Source: Halapricum hydrolyticum (GTDB lineage Archaea; Halobacteriota; Halobacteria; Halobacteriales; Haloarculaceae). From it: a DNA stretch of 64,000 bases. Shown here piece after piece: positions 62,599-64,000 of this stretch. Below the pieces are notes generated by a model. That model did no database searches and was not told the DNA's origin. It saw nothing but the letters and a program-made list of their open reading frames with translations. The translations under genes were made by a program, and so were the position numbers. Where the stretch lies: contig JAOPKD010000003.1 of the NCBI GenBank assembly GCA_025517565.1, positions 62,001 to 126,000 of the forward strand. The letters run 5' to 3'. Each line of letters opens with the position of its first letter. Position 1 is the stretch's first letter.

Positions 62599-64000
62599 AT
62601 GGTTACCGGTCACCGGTATCGGGCCGTGAGTGGGGCTGGCGTGGCGTTGCTCACAGTAGCGGCGGTGCTCGTGGCCAATACCGAGGGCGTCCAGAACGTC
62701 GTGGTGTCGACGGTTCCAGTCGCCGAGCGACTGCGACCAGTGGTGCTGTCGGGCGAGGACCTGGTGTTCCGGCTCGTCCTCGTGACGGGCATCGTGACGG
62801 CGTTGCTCGCCCCGCTGTACAAGCCCCGGCCGCGTCGCATCCTGAACACGATCTTCCGGGCCGAGCGTCGCGTCTTCGTGGCCGGGCTAGGGCTGGCGAC
62901 GGTCGGGTACTTCGATCACTCCTCGCGCGTGCCGCGGGCGACGCTGCTGGTCACCTTCGGGCTCCTCGCGATCGCGATCCCGCTGTGGCTCGTGGCGATC
63001 CGCCACCGGCCGACCGACGACCCCGAGCGCGCGCTCATCATCGGCGACGATCCCGTCGAGATCGGTCGCATTACCTCGGCGATCGACGCGCCCATCGTCG
63101 GCTATGTCGCGCCGCCGACGCCCTACTCGACCGGGAACGGTGACGACGACGGGATGGCCGTTGCGGCGACCGACGGTGCCGGGCTCGTCCGCGAGCGACC
63201 GGCCGCCGGGGTCAACGTGTCGTATCTCGGCGGGCTCTCCCGGCTCGAGTCGATATTCGTCGATTACGACGTCGACACCGCCGTCTTCGCGTTCAACGAG
63301 ACCGATCGCGAGGAGTTCTTCGGCGTACTCGCGACTTGCCACGAGTTCGGCGTCGACGCGAAGATCCACCGCGAGAAGGCCGATACCGTCCTCGTCTCGG
63401 ACACGCCCGGCCAGGAGATCCTCGACATCGACGTCGAGCCCTGGGACTGGCAGGATCGGGTCGTCAAGCGCGCCTTCGACGTCGCGTTCGCCGGGTTCGG
63501 ACTGCTGGTGGCGTCGCCGTTGCTGGCCCTGATCGCCGTGGCGATCAAGCTCGACAGTCCCGGGCCCGTGTTCTACAGCCAGGAACGAACCGCGGAGTTC
63601 GGCGAGACCTTCACCGTGTACAAGTTCCGGAGTATGATTCCGGACGCGGAATCCAAGACCGGCGTGAAGCTGAGTGAAGAGGACGCCGGCGGGCGCGACC
63701 CGCGCGTAACTCGTGTCGGTCGGATCCTTCGCAAGACTCACTTCGACGAGATCCCGCAGCTGTGGTCGATTCTCGTCGGCGACATGAGCGTCGTCGGGCC
63801 GCGCCCCGAGCGCCCGGAACTCGACGAAGATATCGAACGCGAAGAAGGCGTCACGGACTGGCGTCGTCGCTGGTTCGTCCGGCCTGGATTGACTGGACTG
63901 GCCCAGATCAACGACGTGACGGGCCACGAACCGGAACAGAAGCTCCGCTACGACGTGGAGTACATCCGACGGCAGTCGTTCCGGGTCGACGTCGCGATCG
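62599..64000 (+). CDS. Polyprenyl glycosylphosphotransferase (WbaP/ExoY type), runs off window
   Basis: At least 467 residues from ATG 62599. Four N-terminal helices, a CoA-binding-like Rossmann segment (LIIGDDPVEIGRIT), then the bacterial-sugar-transferase domain: RAFDVAFAGFGLLVASPLLA, FYSQERTAEFG, YKFRSM, LRKTHFDEIPQLWSIL, GDMSVVGPRPERPE and RPGLTGLAQIN. It starts lipid-linked glycan assembly by moving a sugar phosphate to a polyprenyl phosphate. The C-terminus is outside the window. Confidence 0.92.
   Translation, partial: MVTGHRYRAVSGAGVALLTVAAVLVANTEGVQNVVVSTVPVAERLRPVVLSGEDLVFRLVLVTGIVTALLAPLYKPRPRRILNTIFRAERRVFVAGLGLATVGYFDHSSRVPRATLLVTFGLLAIAIPLWLVAIRHRPTDDPERALIIGDDPVEIGRITSAIDAPIVGYVAPPTPYSTGNGDDDGMAVAATDGAGLVRERPAAGVNVSYLGGLSRLESIFVDYDVDTAVFAFNETDREEFFGVLATCHEFGVDAKIHREKADTVLVSDTPGQEILDIDVEPWDWQDRVVKRAFDVAFAGFGLLVASPLLALIAVAIKLDSPGPVFYSQERTAEFGETFTVYKFRSMIPDAESKTGVKLSEEDAGGRDPRVTRVGRILRKTHFDEIPQLWSILVGDMSVVGPRPERPELDEDIEREEGVTDWRRRWFVRPGLTGLAQINDVTGHEPEQKLRYDVEYIRRQSFRVDVAI

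Overview
The window is haloarchaeal chromosome (class Halobacteria). Proteins are very acidic, GC content is high, promoters carry TATA boxes with short or absent leaders, and the gene content is typical: TFB, HalOD1, bacterio-opsin-activator-type HTH proteins, AglB-like oligosaccharyltransferases, SipW-type exported proteins and an intein-bearing B12-dependent ribonucleotide reductase. I cannot name the genus from sequence alone.

Layout. (1) 1-8.0 kb, minus strand: a Ser/His signal peptidase and four or five exported proteins sharing a SipW-type signal and a C-terminal block, two with von Willebrand A domains. Three genes have leaders made of consecutive RNA hairpins. (2) 8.2-12.3 kb: two membrane-anchored winged-helix regulators flank an AglB-like oligosaccharyltransferase. 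(3) 12.6-24.2 kb, housekeeping: ribonucleotide reductase with two inteins, a micro zinc-finger protein, a TVP38-like membrane protein, a small conserved protein, an FAD amine-oxidase-like protein and a polar amino acid ABC transporter. (4) 24.2-27.6 kb: a regulator islet bracketed by two copies of the last 67 bp of the transporter permease gene. (5) 27.6-30.7 kb: an MFS exporter, a chimeric deletion relative of an AglB-like gene and a DUF457-like membrane protein. (6) 30.8-54.0 kb: accessory DNA of conjugative type, with VirB4-, PrgI-, VirB6- and VirB2-like genes and a VirD4/HerA-like ATPase. It is interspersed with toxin-antitoxin genes, a TFB, HTH proteins, an OB-fold protein, a phosphoesterase and many relics of TnpB-type (IS1341/IS605) elements. 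(7) 54.0-55.5 kb: gene-free, eroded DNA. (8) 55.5-64.0 kb: surface-glycan genes, comprising a second AglB-like protein fused to a LamG-type domain, a DUF4330-type protein, an unknown membrane protein, a UppP-like lipid diphosphatase and a polyprenyl glycosylphosphotransferase cut by the window end.

How they fit. Region 8, with the AglB homologue at 9.1 kb, points to lipid-linked glycan assembly and transfer. Region 1 is an export and processing unit for surface proteins. Region 6 looks like an integrated or decaying conjugative element lying between two AglB-type copies. The strongest discoveries are: a TnpB element inserted in a PemK/MazF-like toxin gene, whose two halves are still readable on either side; a three-way-junction element present twice with compensatory stem changes; an in-frame AglB deletion chimera; an AT-rich rare-codon patch over the reductase active site; and the hairpin (in part tRNA-like) leaders of the SipW-type genes. 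Coordinates of small sites were counted by eye and could be off by a base or two.
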